Shown one piece after another: positions 5,571 to 6,452 of a stretch of DNA of 6,452 nucleotides. The notes under the pieces are model-generated. The model had not been told where the DNA came from. It ran no database searches and saw only the letters and a program-made list of their open reading frames with translations. Position numbers and translations under genes: made by a program. Position 1 is the stretch's first letter; each line of letters opens with the position of its first letter. The stretch spans positions 1 to 6,452 of the forward strand of contig SXIZ01000030.1 in NCBI GenBank assembly GCA_005779525.1. Direction: 5' to 3'. Source of the stretch: Methylococcaceae bacterium. GTDB lineage: Bacteria > Pseudomonadota > Gammaproteobacteria > Methylococcales > Methylomonadaceae.

Positions 5571-5639
5571 ATTTGATTTTTATTACAATCTACCCTGGGT
5601 GAAGTGAAACTATAGACTTAAAGACGACGTTGTTTAGTC

Positions 5640-6452
5640 CTAATTAGCCGCAAACGCATTGCGATAACTCGCTAAAGCCCATAACGGAAAAAACTTATCA
5701 TAGCCATGATATTTTAGATAAAACACTTTCGGAAACCCGGGGGCATTAAAACAGGCATCTTGCCAAAAACCATCGGCTTGCTGGGTTTGCAACAAGTATT
5801 GCACTCCAGCTTCAACTTCCGCGCAGCCACCTTCATCAACCGCCAGTAACGCCAAGATCGCCAAGGCGGTATGAAACGCCGTGCTGGTATCAAATTCACC
5901 ACGAATATTGGGTTCGTTATAGCTGGCATTATCTTCTCCCCAGCCGCCCCCGATACGTTGTTTGGTTTTTAGCCAATACACCGCTTTGCGAATGCAAAGC
6001 TCTTGTGGATCAACGCCCGCACTCGCCAACCCGGTTAATACCGACCAAGTGCCGTAAATGTAGTTTGTTCCCCAGCGACCATACCAACAACCTTCACTTT
6101 CCTGCTGCTGGCGTAAGTAATTGACACAGCGTTTGATGACATTAGCATTTTGCGGAAATTCCGCGCGCAAGTGACTTAATAATAACAAACAGCGGGCGCT
6201 GACATCCGCAGTGGGCGGATCGATCAGTGCTCCATGATCAGCAAACGGAATATGATTCAGATAAGTATGGGTATTGTCAGCATCGAAGGCGCCATAGCCG
6301 CCATTTTTGGATTGCATACCCGCAATCCATATGACAGCCCGGGCAATATTTTCGGAAAATTGCGGATCGTTAGTTTGCGCTAACGCATAAGCTACCACTG
6401 CCGTATCATCGACATCAGGATAAAAACTATTGCCAAATTGAAAGGCCCAACC
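5640..6452 (-). CDS. Squalene-hopene cyclase, C-terminal 270 residues (5' end outside window)
   Basis: This enzyme cyclises squalene to hopene/hopanol, the first committed step of hopanoid synthesis, at the inner membrane as a monotopic protein. The frame is open to the window edge, starting GWAFQFGNSFYPDVDDTAVV, so the visible part is about the last two-fifths of a family usually 620-720 residues long. The catalytic D-x-D-D-T-A motif that protonates squalene is at fragment residues 13-18. QW-type repeats follow at about 47-56 (QSKNGGYGAF), 116-123 (QQESEGCW), 165-171 (QRIGGGW) and 224-230 (QQADGFW). IDPPTADVSAR, GRWGTNYIYGTW and the C-terminal GFPKVFYLKYHGYDKFFPLW, with three conserved Tyr (245, 248, 251), are all typical. 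A GTG at 6398 is internal, not the start. The C-terminus is complete and nothing looks broken. Oxidosqualene cyclases share the fold, but the DVDDTA form points to the squalene enzyme. Confidence 0.96.
   Translation of the reverse strand, partial: GWAFQFGNSFYPDVDDTAVVAYALAQTNDPQFSENIARAVIWIAGMQSKNGGYGAFDADNTHTYLNHIPFADHGALIDPPTADVSARCLLLLSHLRAEFPQNANVIKRCVNYLRQQQESEGCWYGRWGTNYIYGTWSVLTGLASAGVDPQELCIRKAVYWLKTKQRIGGGWGEDNASYNEPNIRGEFDTSTAFHTALAILALLAVDEGGCAEVEAGVQYLLQTQQADGFWQDACFNAPGFPKVFYLKYHGYDKFFPLWALASYRNAFAAN

Larger units (their letters stand above)
5292..5639. other. Intergenic region between squalene-hopene cyclase and lipoprotein operon
   Basis: This 348-bp gap holds repeat copy C, the leader palindrome at 5317-5330 and a bulged inverted repeat (CTAACTTCC at 5402-5410 with GGAAGTATTAG at 5422-5432). 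The promoter of the lipoprotein operon must be here unless transcription reads through from the cyclase gene. I see no high-quality -35/-10 pair. No gene, RNA gene or T-tract terminator is evident. Confidence 0.5.

Noticed and set aside
5714..5929. 71-codon minus-strand frame inside the cyclase gene
   Set aside because: It lies in another register within a clearly coding and conserved sequence.
6396..6398. GTG as start of the squalene-hopene cyclase
   Set aside because: The same frame continues upstream to the window edge and contains the catalytic DVDDTA motif just before this codon.
1..6452. CRISPR array, tRNA/rRNA gene, riboswitch or integron site
   Set aside because: I found no regularly spaced direct repeats, cloverleaf-like sequence or known conserved RNA motif on either strand by eye.

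Overview
All five complete or nearly complete genes I can support, plus one gene cut by the window edge, lie on the minus strand. The window suggests a hopanoid-making Gram-negative bacterium, most likely a gammaproteobacterium of moderate G+C content. The evidence is a squalene-hopene cyclase C-terminus, two outer-membrane-type lipoproteins, a PAS-PAS-GGDEF-EAL regulator with the N-terminal 'HELQVHQIELEMQN' signature common in aquatic gammaproteobacteria, and intergenic hairpin repeats of a type common there. A Methylococcales-like or Thiotrichales-like host would fit, but this is inference, not something the sequence proves.

Layout in the direction of transcription (high to low coordinates). 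5640-6452: the last 270 residues of squalene-hopene cyclase, including the catalytic DVDDTA motif, cut by the window edge. 5292-5639: intergenic, with a 74-bp palindromic repeat and a leader palindrome. 4899-5291 and 3994-4881: a two-gene operon of lipoproteins, first a short DUF4398-type protein and then a DUF4398-like/OmpA fusion that should bind peptidoglycan. 3653-3829: a CsbD-family stress protein. 3328-3477: a 49-residue two-helix membrane protein of the lmo0937/DUF5670 type, easily missed because a longer spurious frame overlaps it. 806-3034: a 742-residue sensor protein with apparently intact diguanylate cyclase and c-di-GMP phosphodiesterase sites. 1-805: no gene, but a tandem stem-loop cassette, a 107-bp AT-rich element with 17-bp terminal inverted repeats (MITE candidate), and a decayed copy of the same palindromic repeat.

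The genes read as an envelope and stress neighbourhood: hopanoid synthesis (membrane order), peptidoglycan-linked lipoproteins, general-stress small proteins (CsbD, lmo0937-like) and a c-di-GMP switch. Joint regulation is inference; only the two lipoprotein genes are tightly enough spaced (17 nt) to be called an operon. I see no convincing novel defence, CRISPR, phage or RNA-gene system. The most unusual signals are non-coding: the MITE-like element and a three-copy, progressively decayed intergenic repeat family.
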